Shown here: piece after piece, positions 1-8,848 of the stretch
Layout of the letters: every line of letters starts with the position of its first letter
Position numbering within the stretch: the first letter of the stretch is position 1
Assembly: GCA_963730305.1 (NCBI GenBank)
Contig: CAVSRB010000003.1
Coordinates: 992,001-1,056,000, forward strand
Direction: 5' to 3'
Length of the DNA: 64,000 nucleotides
Origin: CAMYMQ01 sp963730305
GTDB taxonomy: Bacteria > Pseudomonadota > Alphaproteobacteria > Bin65
Notes under the pieces: model-generated
What the model was told of the DNA's origin: nothing
Database searches by the model: none
What the model saw: the letters and a program-made list of their open reading frames with translations, nothing else
Position numbers and translations under genes: made by a program

Positions 1-769
<769 letters not shown>

Positions 770-773
770 GCCG

Positions 774-1847
774 CTAGCCCGCCACCGTCAGGGGTTCGAG
801 GCCCGACAGGCGCAGCGCCGGCGCCGCCGCCTCGACCGCACGCGGCGGCACGCCCTCGACGGCCTCGGCGATCGCGCGGATATGGGCCGGGGTGGTGCCG
901 CAGCAACCGCCGACGATGTTGACCAGCCCCTCGCGCGCCCACTCGCCGAGATGGCGGGCCGTGGTCTCGGGGGATTCGTTGTAGCCGCCGAACTCGTTGG
1001 GCAGGCCGGCATTGGGATGCGCGCTGACCAGGGTATCGGCGACCCGGGCGAGGTCGGCGATGAAGGGCCGCAGCTGGGCCGCGCCGAGCGCGCAGTTGAG
1101 CCCGACCGAAAACGGCCGCGCGTGGCGGACCGAGATCCAGAAGGCCTCGACCGTCTGGCCCGACAGGGTCCGGCCCGAACGGTCGGTGATCGTGCCGGAG
1201 ATCATCACCGGCAGGCGGACGCCGCGCTTCTCGAACACCTCTTCGAGCGCGTAGAGCGCCGCCTTGGCGTTGAGCGTGTCGAAGATGGTCTCGACCATGA
1301 GCAGGTCGGCGCCGCCCTCGATCAGCGCCTCGGCCGCCTCGCCGTAGGCCGCGGCGAGGGTGTCGAAGTCGACGCCGCGAAAGCCGGGGTCGTTGACGTC
1401 GGGCGAGATCGAGGCGGTCTGGTTGGTCGGCCCGATCGCGCCGGCGACGACGCACAGGCGGCCGGGCGCCGCCGCCTCGGCCGCGTCGGCGGCCTCCCGC
1501 GCGAGGCGGGCGCCGGCCAGGTTGATCTCCCAGGCATGCGCCGACAGGCGATAGTCCGACTGCGAGATCGACGTGGCGTTGAAGGTGTTGGTCGAAATGA
1601 TGTCCGCGCCGGCCGCGAGATAGGCGTCGTGAATCGTCCGGATGATGTCCGGCCGGGTCAGGTTGAGCAGGTCGTTGTTGCCGCGCAGGTCGCCGTCGTG
1701 GTTGGCGAACAGCTCGCCGCGGATATCGCGCTCACCCAGGTCGTGCGTCTGGATCATCGTGCCCATCGCCCCGTCCAGGATCAGGATGCGCTTTTCGGCG
1801 AGCGCGGCCAGGGCCGCCGCCCGCTCGCTGGTCTTCTGTTGGGTCAT
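774..1847 (-). CDS. metH: Methionine synthase, N-terminal homocysteine S-methyltransferase part
   Basis: The 357-residue homocysteine-binding barrel of split MetH activates homocysteine on zinc for methylation. Visible marks are ILDGAMGTMIQ near the N terminus, GAIGPTNQTASISP, the zinc cysteine in VGLNCALGA and the paired cysteines in IVGGCCGTTPAHI near the C terminus. I chose the start MTQQKTSE because its ATG shares one base with the metF stop (TAATG). In-frame codons further upstream lie inside metF and look non-coding in this frame. The partner gene carrying the pterin and B12 domains follows 4 bases after the stop. Confidence 0.92.
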   Translation of the reverse strand: MTQQKTSERAAALAALAEKRILILDGAMGTMIQTHDLGERDIRGELFANHDGDLRGNNDLLNLTRPDIIRTIHDAYLAAGADIISTNTFNATSISQSDYRLSAHAWEINLAGARLAREAADAAEAAAPGRLCVVAGAIGPTNQTASISPDVNDPGFRGVDFDTLAAAYGEAAEALIEGGADLLMVETIFDTLNAKAALYALEEVFEKRGVRLPVMISGTITDRSGRTLSGQTVEAFWISVRHARPFSVGLNCALGAAQLRPFIADLARVADTLVSAHPNAGLPNEFGGYNESPETTARHLGEWAREGLVNIVGGCCGTTPAHIRAIAEAVEGVPPRAVEAAAPALRLSGLEPLTVAG

Positions 1848-2722
1848 TAGGCCGCCTTGGGAAGGTTCGGTCGTACGCCCAGCCGCCGGCAGATCGCCGT
1901 GGTCAGGGCCGGCCGGTTCAGGGTGTAGAAATGGAAGGCGTCGACGCCCTCGGCCTGAAGCCGCTGGCACAGCTCGCTCGCCTGGGTGGCGGCGACCAGG
2001 GCGCGGGTCTCGGGATCGTCGTCGAGCCCGTCGTAGAGCTCCGCCATCCACGCCGGGATCGCCGCGCCGCAGGCACCGGCGAATTCGACCGCCCGGGCGA
2101 AGTTGGTGATCGGCAGGATGCCCGGCACGATCGGCGCCGTAATCCCCGCCTTGGCCGCGCGCTCACGGAAGCGCAGGAAGGTCTCGGGCTCGAAGAAGAA
2201 CTGGGTGATCGCCTTGCTCGCCCCGGCGTCGAGCTTGCGCTTGAGGTTGTCGAGGTCGGCTTCGGGAGACGGCGAGTCCGGATGGCGTTCCGGATAGGCT
2301 GCGACCGCGACGTCGAAATCGGCGACCGCGCGCAGGCCGCGGACCAGATGGGCCGCGTTGTCGTAGCCGCCGGGGTGCGGCCGGTAGCGGCCGGCCCCGC
2401 CCGGTACGTCGCCGCGCAGGGCGACGATATGACGGATGCCGGCGTCCCACCACTCCTCGGCCAGGGCGTCGATGGCATCCCGGGTGGCGCCGACGCAGGT
2501 CAGGTGCGCCGCCGGCTCCAGCGCGGTCTCGCGGCGAATGCGGCGGACGATGCGGTCGGTCCGGTTGCGGGTCGAGCCGCCCGCGCCGTAGGTGACCGAC
2601 ACGAAGCGCGGCTCCAGCGGCGCCAGCTTCTCGACGGTCCGCCACAGCGACACGGCGCCGTCCTCGGTCTTCGGCGGGAAGAATTCGAAACTGATCTCGG
2701 GCAAGGTCGGCGGTGTCGTCAC
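1847..2722 (-). CDS. metF: 5,10-methylenetetrahydrofolate reductase
   Basis: This 291-residue FAD enzyme reduces methylene-THF to methyl-THF, the methyl donor used by the downstream MetH halves. The family signature ISFEFFPPKTEDGA lies at the N terminus, followed by FVSVTYGAGGSTR, HLTCVGATRD and a conserved C-terminal FHFYTLNR. The start is a GTG that overlaps the stop of the upstream regulator (GTGA) and has GGAGG about 7 bases before it. Gene order regulator-metF-metH with overlaps means one transcript for the methyl branch of methionine synthesis. Confidence 0.93.
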   Translation of the reverse strand: MTTPPTLPEISFEFFPPKTEDGAVSLWRTVEKLAPLEPRFVSVTYGAGGSTRNRTDRIVRRIRRETALEPAAHLTCVGATRDAIDALAEEWWDAGIRHIVALRGDVPGGAGRYRPHPGGYDNAAHLVRGLRAVADFDVAVAAYPERHPDSPSPEADLDNLKRKLDAGASKAITQFFFEPETFLRFRERAAKAGITAPIVPGILPITNFARAVEFAGACGAAIPAWMAELYDGLDDDPETRALVAATQASELCQRLQAEGVDAFHFYTLNRPALTTAICRRLGVRPNLPKAA

Positions 2723-3708
2723 GATGTCGCCTCCACCAGGGTTGCGGGCCGGCGCCGCGCCGACGCGCGGCTCTTGCGGACACCGGGCCGACGGCCGGCC
2801 CACAGGCACACCGTCAGCGGCGAGCCCTCCAGCCGGACCATGTCCTCGGCGACCAGCCCGGCGTCGCGCAGGTAGCGGCGCATGTCGGTGTTGGGGAAGC
2901 CGGGCCAGCGGTGGGCGTGCTCGTCGATCAGCGCGGTCATCGCATGGGGCGCGAAATCGACCACGATCATGTGGCCGCCCGGCGCGAGCACCCGCGCCGC
3001 CTCGGCGATCGCCCGGCCCGGCTGCTCGGCGTAGTGCAGCACCAGGTGCAGGGTCACCACGTCGAAGCGGCCGTCCTCGAACGGCAGCTGGTACATGTCG
3101 GCATGGCGGACCTGGCAATTGCGCAGGCCGGCCTTGTCGAGGTTGGCGCGGGCGACGGCCAGCATCTCGCGCGACAGGTCGACGCCGATCGCGCCGTCGA
3201 CGTTGGGCGCGGCCAGCTCCAGCACCCGGCCGGTGCCGGTGCCGATATCGAGCAGCTCGTGCACCGGGGCGCGCTCGATCAGCCGGCGCAGCGCCTCGTC
3301 GACGTCCTCCATGTCGGCGTGGAGCGCGCGGATCTGGTTCCATTGCGCGGCGTTGCGCCGGAAATAGGCCTCGGCCTCCTGTGCGCGCTCGGCCTTGATG
3401 TCCTCCAGCCGCTTGAGATCGAGCGACTGGACGGGATCGTCGGCCGGGATCAGGTCGATCAGCAGACGCGCCAGGTCGTTGTCAGCCGCCCGCTCGGCCA
3501 GCCGGTACCAGGCCCAGTTGCCCTCCTGGTTGCGTTCCAGCAGGCCCGCCTCGACCAGCAGCCGCAGGTGCCGCGACACGCGCGGCTGGCTCTGGCCCAG
3601 GATGCGCACGAGGTCGCTGACCGTCAGCTCGCCGTGGGCGCACAGCGACAGGATGCGGAGCCGGGTCGGCTCCGCCGCCGCCTTCAGGCCGTGCAGCAGG
3701 TTATCCAT
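2719..3708 (-). CDS. ArsR-family regulator fused to a SAM-dependent methyltransferase
   Basis: This is a 329-residue two-domain protein. Residues 1-90 are an ArsR winged helix (EPTRLRILSLCAHGELTVSD, then QSQPRVSRHLRLL as recognition helix). The remainder is a class I methyltransferase with motif I LLDIGTGTGRVLEL. Such fusions commonly precede metF/metH in Alphaproteobacteria, where SAM or SAH is a plausible effector; the effector is inferred. The ATG at 3708 is preferred over a TTG two codons upstream. The gene sits directly behind a strong palindrome, so autoregulation of the whole met operon is likely. Whether the methyltransferase domain is catalytic or a sensor cannot be told from sequence. 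Confidence 0.85.
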   Translation of the reverse strand: MDNLLHGLKAAAEPTRLRILSLCAHGELTVSDLVRILGQSQPRVSRHLRLLVEAGLLERNQEGNWAWYRLAERAADNDLARLLIDLIPADDPVQSLDLKRLEDIKAERAQEAEAYFRRNAAQWNQIRALHADMEDVDEALRRLIERAPVHELLDIGTGTGRVLELAAPNVDGAIGVDLSREMLAVARANLDKAGLRNCQVRHADMYQLPFEDGRFDVVTLHLVLHYAEQPGRAIAEAARVLAPGGHMIVVDFAPHAMTALIDEHAHRWPGFPNTDMRRYLRDAGLVAEDMVRLEGSPLTVCLWAGRRPGVRKSRASARRRPATLVEATS

Positions 3709-3740
3709 CAGCAAATGCGTCGTCGGTGTTTCGCCTTAAC

Positions 3741-3762
3741 AACATAAAGATATCCTTATGTT
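3741..3762. promoter_or_regulatory. Operator-like palindrome upstream of the ArsR-metF-metH operon
   Basis: A 22-base inverted repeat centred on GATATC has left arm AACATAA and right arm TTATGTT. A single mismatched pair breaks the symmetry. It begins 33 bases upstream of the ArsR-type start. A second, outer inverted repeat (TTTCGCC at 3729-3735, GGCGAAA at 3764-3770) brackets it. The size and symmetry fit an ArsR dimer site, so I infer autorepression of the met operon. Confidence 0.7.
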
Positions 3763-3993
3763 TGGCGAAATTCAAGTGGGATATAGCCCATCGTATCCCA
3801 CCGATAAAATGATTTTATTACAAAGAATTGGAGACTATTGATTGTGTCGTCGTTCGGAAATTTTTCGAGTGGGCACGGGGATGATGGATTCCGGCCGCCG
3901 ACAATAGCCTTAACGGAATGTAAACCAAGCTGAGCTAGTGGTTCGTTACGCAGAACCCGATACGACCATCCGGAGCGGGCAAAAAGCCGGACG
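3763..3993. other. AT-richer intergenic region between the met operon and the histidine kinase
   Basis: About 230 bases are noticeably richer in A+T than the flanking genes, as expected for a divergent promoter region. It must hold the promoter of the rightward kinase gene. I see no convincing small gene or further repeat in it. Confidence 0.5.
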
Positions 3994-6592
3994 ATGCAGC
4001 GAACCTGGTTCCTAAACCTGTCCTCTACGATGCGCGCCGCGATCATCGCCGGCGGGTTGCTCGTGGCTGTCCTGCTCTCGGTGGGGGCGCTGCGCATGGT
4101 CTTGGACCTGCCCGCGTTCCTGCCGCATATCCACGATTCCAGCGACTTCTTCGCGAACTGGTGGCGGACCCTGCTCGGCTTCGCCGTCGTCGCCGTCGCG
4201 TTCGGCACCCCTCTGTTCCTGGTGATCCTGCGCAACGGCCAGCTCCGTGAAGCCCGAAAGACGGTGCGCGCCCGGGAGGAAGAGTTCCGCGCCTACGCCG
4301 AAGCCGGGTCGGACTGGCTGTGGACGACCGACGCCCAGCATCGCATCTCCCGTGTCCTCGGCGGACACTCGGCGAAGGTCTCCGAGGCCAATCAGCATGT
4401 CATCGGCAAGACCCTCGCCGAGGTCGTCGGCTCCGACGAGATCATCAAGAACCCGCGGGCCTGGCGACAGTTCTACGCAGACATCGACGCCCACCGCTCG
4501 TTCCGCAACTTCGAGGTCGAGACCCGCTCGGCCTCGGGGCGGCGCCATTATCTCAGCCTCAGCGGCGTGCCCACCTTCGACGAGACCGGCGCGTTCACCG
4601 GCTATCGCGGCGTCACCACCGACATCACCAAGCGCAAGAACGCCGAGCGCGCCCGCGAGGAAAGCGAGAAGCGCTTCAGCGACTTCGCGTCGTCCGCCTC
4701 CGACTGGTTCTGGGAAACCGACGCCGAGCACCGCTTCGTCTTCTCCTCCAATCGGCTGCGGGACACGCTCGGCGTTCCCGCTGAACTTCTCCATGGGCAA
4801 GACCCGTCACGAACTGGCGAGTCCCGTCGAGCGCTCGAAGCGTCCGGACGCCTGGCGGCAGCACCTGGACGACCTCGAGAAGTGCCGCCCGTTCCGCAAT
4901 TTCGAATACGAGATCGAGGTCGGCAACGGCGAGCGCCGAACAATTCTGACCAGCGGCGTCCCGGTGTTCGAGTCGAACGGACGTTTCGTCGGCTACCGCG
5001 GCAGCGCGACCGACGTCACCGAGACCCGCCAGACCGAACGCGAATCGCTCGAATACCTGCGTCAGTTCAAGATGCTGGCGGACAACCTGCCGATCCTGAT
5101 CGCCCATTTCGACGCCGACTGGCGCTTCCTATACGTCAACCGCACCGGCGAGATCTGGTTCGACCGGCCGCGTTCCGAGATGGTGGGCCGGCCGTTCGGC
5201 GAGATCGCCGGCAACGAGCTCGAGGCCGCGTCGGTGCCGTCGCGTCAGCAGGTGCTCGCCGGCGAGACCGTCCGGCAGGAGACCGTCACCTGCTACCCCG
5301 ACGGTAAGACGCGGACCGTGCTGCGCACGCTGCTGCCCGATTTCCAGCCGGGCGAGCCGCCGCGCATCCATGTCATGGCGATCGACGTCACCGAACAACG
5401 GCATCTCGAGGAGCAGGTCCGTCAGAACCTGAAGATGGAGGCGCTCGGCAACCTGACCGGCGGCGTCGCGCACGACTTCAACAACCTGCTGCTCGCGATC
5501 CAGGGCAACCTCGAATTCCTGCGCGAGGAGCCGCTCGATCCGTCGTTGCAGACCTTCGTCGGCAACGCCCTGCGCGGGGTCGACCGCGCCGCCGACCTGA
5601 CCCGGCGACTGCTCGCCTTCTCGCGGCAGCAGCCGCTGACGCCGCGCACGGTCGACGTCGGCGACCTGCTCGCCGACATGCAGGGCCTGCTGCGCCGGAC
5701 ACTGGAGGCCTATGTCGAGATCGAGATCGACACCGGCGACGAGTCCGCGTTCGCGCGGGTCGATCCCGGCCAGCTGGAGAACGCCGTCCTCAACCTGGCG
5801 ATCAACGCCCGCGACGCCATGGCCGGCGGCGGCACGCTGACCCTGCGCGTGCGCGGCGTCGAGGCGGTGGCGCCGACCGACCGGGCGAACGCCAACGCCC
5901 CGTCGAGCCCGTTCGTCTGCATCGAGGTAGAGGACACCGGCGCGGGCATGCCCGACAGCATTCGCGAACACGCCTTCGAGCCCTTCTTCACCACCAAGCA
6001 GGTCGGCCACGGCACCGGCCTCGGCCTGGCCATGGTCCACGGTTTCGTCACCCAGTCGGGCGGCTTCGCCGAGATCGAGTCGAATCCGGGCACGGGCACG
6101 ACCGTGCGCCTCTATCTGCCGACCGCCGATGCGACGCCGGTGCCCGAGACGGTGCGACCGGTGCCGACGATTCAGATCACCAGCGGCGGCAGCGCCTTGT
6201 TGGTCGAGGACAACGACATGGTCCGCACGGTGACCGCGCGGCACCTGTCCGACCTCGGCTACCAGGTCGTCGCGGTCGCCAGCCCGGACGAAGCGCTGAC
6301 CGCGCTGGACGGCCCACGGACGTTCGACCTGCTGCTGAGCGGCCTGGTCGCCGCCGGCGGCCTCGACGGGCTCGGCCTCGCCGAGCGGGCCCGCAAGGCC
6401 CGGCCGGAGATCGGAGTCGTGCTGATGAGCGGCTATGCCGACTTCGCCGAGAACCGCCCGCGGGCCGAAGCGCTCAACGCGCGCCTGATCGCCAAGCCTT
6501 TCAGCCGCGCCCAGCTCGCCGACGCAATCGTCGCCGCCCAGCAGCCCGCGGCCTGCGCCGACCACGCACCGCCGCTGCGCGCCGCCGGGTAG
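3994..6592 (+). pseudogene. Membrane PAS hybrid histidine kinase, frameshifted, receiver lacking the phospho-acceptor Asp
   Basis: Two overlapping frames together encode about 865 residues. They hold two membrane helices (about residues 13-35 and 50-75), three PAS domains (about 88-210, 217-345 and 350-470), and an H-box GNLTGGVAHDFNNLL with His near residue 493. An ATPase domain (NAVLNLAINARDAM, DTGAGMP, GTGLGLAMVHGF) and a C-terminal receiver follow. The reading frame breaks inside PAS2 near 4777-4795. Removing one C from the CCC run at 4777-4779 restores one frame. In the receiver the acidic pair (VEDND), Ser and Lys (AKPF) are kept, but the phospho-acceptor position reads LLLSGLVAAGG, with Gly for Asp. 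Either a sequencing indel or real inactivation explains the break. The signal sensed is unknown. Confidence 0.8.
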
Positions 6593-6598
6593 CGGCGG

Positions 6599-6922
6599 CT
6601 AGCGCTTCCCGCCGATCGGGCTGAACGGCGCCGGGATCAGCAGCTTGTTCTCCTGGCGCAGGATCAGGGGCAGGATCTTGGCGATATAGGCCTGCCAGCC
6701 CGGGTCGGCGCCCAGCGCCGCGCGGCGCTTCAGGCGGTCCTCGAAGCTGTCATAGCCCCACATGTGGATGATCTGGTTGAGCGGTCCGACCTCGGTCGAG
6801 AAATAGCCGACCATGTTGCCGAGGATCCGCTTCTGGATCTCGATGCCGTGCGCTTCGTACAGCTTCAGATATTCGCCGACCTTGCCGGTCTCGATCGTGT
6901 AGATACGCTCTTCGACGATCAT
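6599..6922 (-). CDS. NIPSNAP family protein
   Basis: A 107-residue dimeric alpha/beta-barrel-type protein starting MIVEERIYTIETGKVGEYL, the usual NIPSNAP opening. IIHMWGYDSFEDRLKRRA in the middle is also typical. The start is set by a purine-rich AAAGGGGGCGG just upstream; a longer in-frame extension looks non-coding. Bacterial members are often found with catabolic genes but have no settled reaction. It converges on the histidine kinase, 6 bases apart, and appears monocistronic. Confidence 0.8.
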   Translation of the reverse strand: MIVEERIYTIETGKVGEYLKLYEAHGIEIQKRILGNMVGYFSTEVGPLNQIIHMWGYDSFEDRLKRRAALGADPGWQAYIAKILPLILRQENKLLIPAPFSPIGGKR

Positions 6923-7007
6923 GGTCCGCCCCCTTTCCTGTGTCGCGACGCCGCGCCGGGGCACGGCGTCGCCGACTATAGCGGGCAAGCGCCCCCGTCA
7001 CACTGCC

Positions 7008-7054
7008 GGATCGCCCAGTTGGATCGCCCAGTCGGATCGGCCAGTCGGATCGCC
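7008..7054. repeat. Short tandem repeat, 13-bp unit
   Basis: Three consecutive 13-base units of the form GGATCG(C/G)CCAGT(T/C) run from 7008 to 7046, followed by a partial fourth unit GGATCGCC. Looser GATCG/GGTCG variants continue to about 7100. It fills the gap between the NIPSNAP start and the end of the next leftward gene. No function is evident. Confidence 0.7.
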
Positions 7055-7104
7055 GATCGGTCAGGCCGATCGCTCGGGCCGGTCGCCCAGTCAGGCCGTT
7101 CGGT

Positions 7105-7422
7105 TCAGGCCGTGTGACGGGCGCCCGCCTGGGCCCGGCGGCGGCCGGACATCAGCACACGGAAGGCGCCGGGACCGAGGTCGCCCTCCTTCTCCCGGAT
7201 GCGCCGGTCGCACAGCTCGGAGACGTGACGCAGCAACTGCCGCCGCGGACGGCTGCTGCGGTCGATCATGATCTCGACCTCCAGCAACTCGCGAATCTCG
7301 CGCAGGATCGCCGGATTGGCCTGCTCGATCTGGCAGATCGCCGACACCAGGCGCTGGCAGGCCCGTTCCGCCTCTTCGAGGTGGTCCGCGCTGCCGTTCC
7401 GGTCGTTGGCCACGACGCCCAT
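7105..7422 (-). CDS. Small hypothetical protein, charged and helical
   Basis: A 105-residue soluble protein starting MGVVANDRNGSADHLEEAER. It is rich in Glu and Arg, probably mostly alpha-helical, with no signal peptide or membrane segment and no family I recognise. The start is well supported by AAGGAGAT 5 bases before the ATG; an upstream in-frame extension would lack a ribosome site. It is transcribed away from the RND efflux genes, so the two may share a promoter region at 7423-7684. Confidence 0.65.
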   Translation of the reverse strand: MGVVANDRNGSADHLEEAERACQRLVSAICQIEQANPAILREIRELLEVEIMIDRSSRPRRQLLRHVSELCDRRIREKEGDLGPGAFRVLMSGRRRAQAGARHTA

Positions 7423-7684
7423 CGGATATCTCCTTTCGTCCAGGGTGGGCCGGAAGGGTGCGCGGAGAATTCGGTTATTTGGCGGCGGCAAGATGGTGGA
7501 GCCGGGATTTCGTCATGGCTGGCGCCCGGCAGATTCACACGAACAGTTGATGGCCGATGCCGACGGAAAGAGCCGGGAAACCGCGTTCGACCGACCCGAG
7601 TGTCGAGGCGTCGATGCAACCGCCGCATCGCGCGCGACGCCAAACCGTCGTATAGTCAATAACTGCTGCAGAGGGGCGACGCGT

Positions 7685-8818
7685 ATGCAGAAGCGATTTC
7701 GGCGCGCGATCGGTGCCGCGGCGATCATCGTGGTCGCCCTCGCCGTCGCCGCCGTGTTCGTATACCGCCCCTTCTCCGACGACGCCGACACGACGCAGAC
7801 CGCGAAGAAGGCGGCCGACCCGGCCAAGGCCGGTGCCGACCGGCGTCAGCAACGCGGCCCGCGGCGCGGCGGCCGGACGATCCGGGTCGTCGTCGCGCCG
7901 GTCGAGATGAAGACGGTCGGCAACCGGGTCGCGGCGGTCGGCACGGGCCGCGCCTTCCGCAGCCTCACCCTGTCGGCCGACGTCTCCGGCGTGGTCGAGG
8001 CGGTCCGGTTCGTCTCCGGCCAGAAGGTCAAGGCCGGCGCCCCGCTGGTCGTGCTGGAGGCCGACGCCCAGCGCATCGCGGTCAAGCTGGCCCAGGTCAA
8101 CGTCGACGAGGCCGCCGCGGCGGTGAAGCGGTACGAGACGCTGACATCGAAAAACGCGGCGTCGAGCGTCCAGCTCGAGCAGGCGCGGACCAAGCTGGCC
8201 CAGGCCCGCGCCGAGCTGGAAGCCAAGCAGTACGAGCTCAAGCGGCGCACCATCACCGCCCCCTTCGCCGGCGTGCTGGGCATCACCCGCCTGACCAAGG
8301 GCGACTTCGTCAAGGAGGGCACGGCGATCGCGACGATCGACGACACGTCGAAGCTGATCGTCGAGTTCGTCGTCGCCGAGGGCTTCGCGTCGTCGATCCG
8401 TCTCGGCCAGAACGTCCGCGCGCTGACCCCGGCGATCCTGGGCGTCGTCTTCCGCGGCAAGGTCTCGGCCAAGGACAGCCGCATCGACGTCGCCTCGCGC
8501 ACCCTGCGCGTCGAGGCGACCCTGCCGAACGCCGACAACCGGCTGATCCCGGGCATGACCTTCTCGGTCAGCATCACCATCGAGGGCGACAAGCTGCCGA
8601 CCGTGCCGAGCCTGGCGGTGCGGTGGGACCGCGCCGGCGCCCACGTCTGGTTGGTCGACGCGAACAAGGTGGCGCACCGGGTCGGCGTGCGCATCCGCAG
8701 CCGCACCGCCCGGACGGTTTCGATCGAGGGCAAGCTGAAGGCAGGCGACCAAGTTGCGGTCGAGGGCGTCGAGAGCCTGCGCGAAGGCGCCAAGGTGACC
8801 GTTGTCCAAGGCGGTTAG
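7685..8818 (+). CDS. RND efflux periplasmic adaptor (membrane fusion protein)
   Basis: This 377-residue HlyD/AcrA-type adaptor links an inner-membrane RND pump to an outer-membrane channel. It has an N-terminal membrane anchor (about residues 8-29). A lipoyl half-motif (ADVSGVVEAVRFVSGQKVKA) precedes a helical hairpin at about 125-190. The second lipoyl half (RTITAPFAGVLGITRLTKGD) and beta-barrel follow, with a C-terminal membrane-proximal domain. GAGGGG precedes the ATG. The pump gene follows 30 bases later. No outer-membrane factor lies nearby, so the pair probably uses one encoded elsewhere. Confidence 0.9.
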   Translation: MQKRFRRAIGAAAIIVVALAVAAVFVYRPFSDDADTTQTAKKAADPAKAGADRRQQRGPRRGGRTIRVVVAPVEMKTVGNRVAAVGTGRAFRSLTLSADVSGVVEAVRFVSGQKVKAGAPLVVLEADAQRIAVKLAQVNVDEAAAAVKRYETLTSKNAASSVQLEQARTKLAQARAELEAKQYELKRRTITAPFAGVLGITRLTKGDFVKEGTAIATIDDTSKLIVEFVVAEGFASSIRLGQNVRALTPAILGVVFRGKVSAKDSRIDVASRTLRVEATLPNADNRLIPGMTFSVSITIEGDKLPTVPSLAVRWDRAGAHVWLVDANKVAHRVGVRIRSRTARTVSIEGKLKAGDQVAVEGVESLREGAKVTVVQGG

Positions 8819-8848
8819 GCGGCCCCCCGTGACCGGCGAGGCGCAGCG

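Noticed and set aside
5129..6565. A 478-codon reverse-strand frame opposite the histidine kinase
   Set aside because: The forward strand carries kinase motifs throughout; the reverse product is low-complexity and has no ribosome site or domain.
7008..7100. CRISPR array
   Set aside because: The 13-base units are contiguous without spacers and no cas genes are present anywhere in the window.
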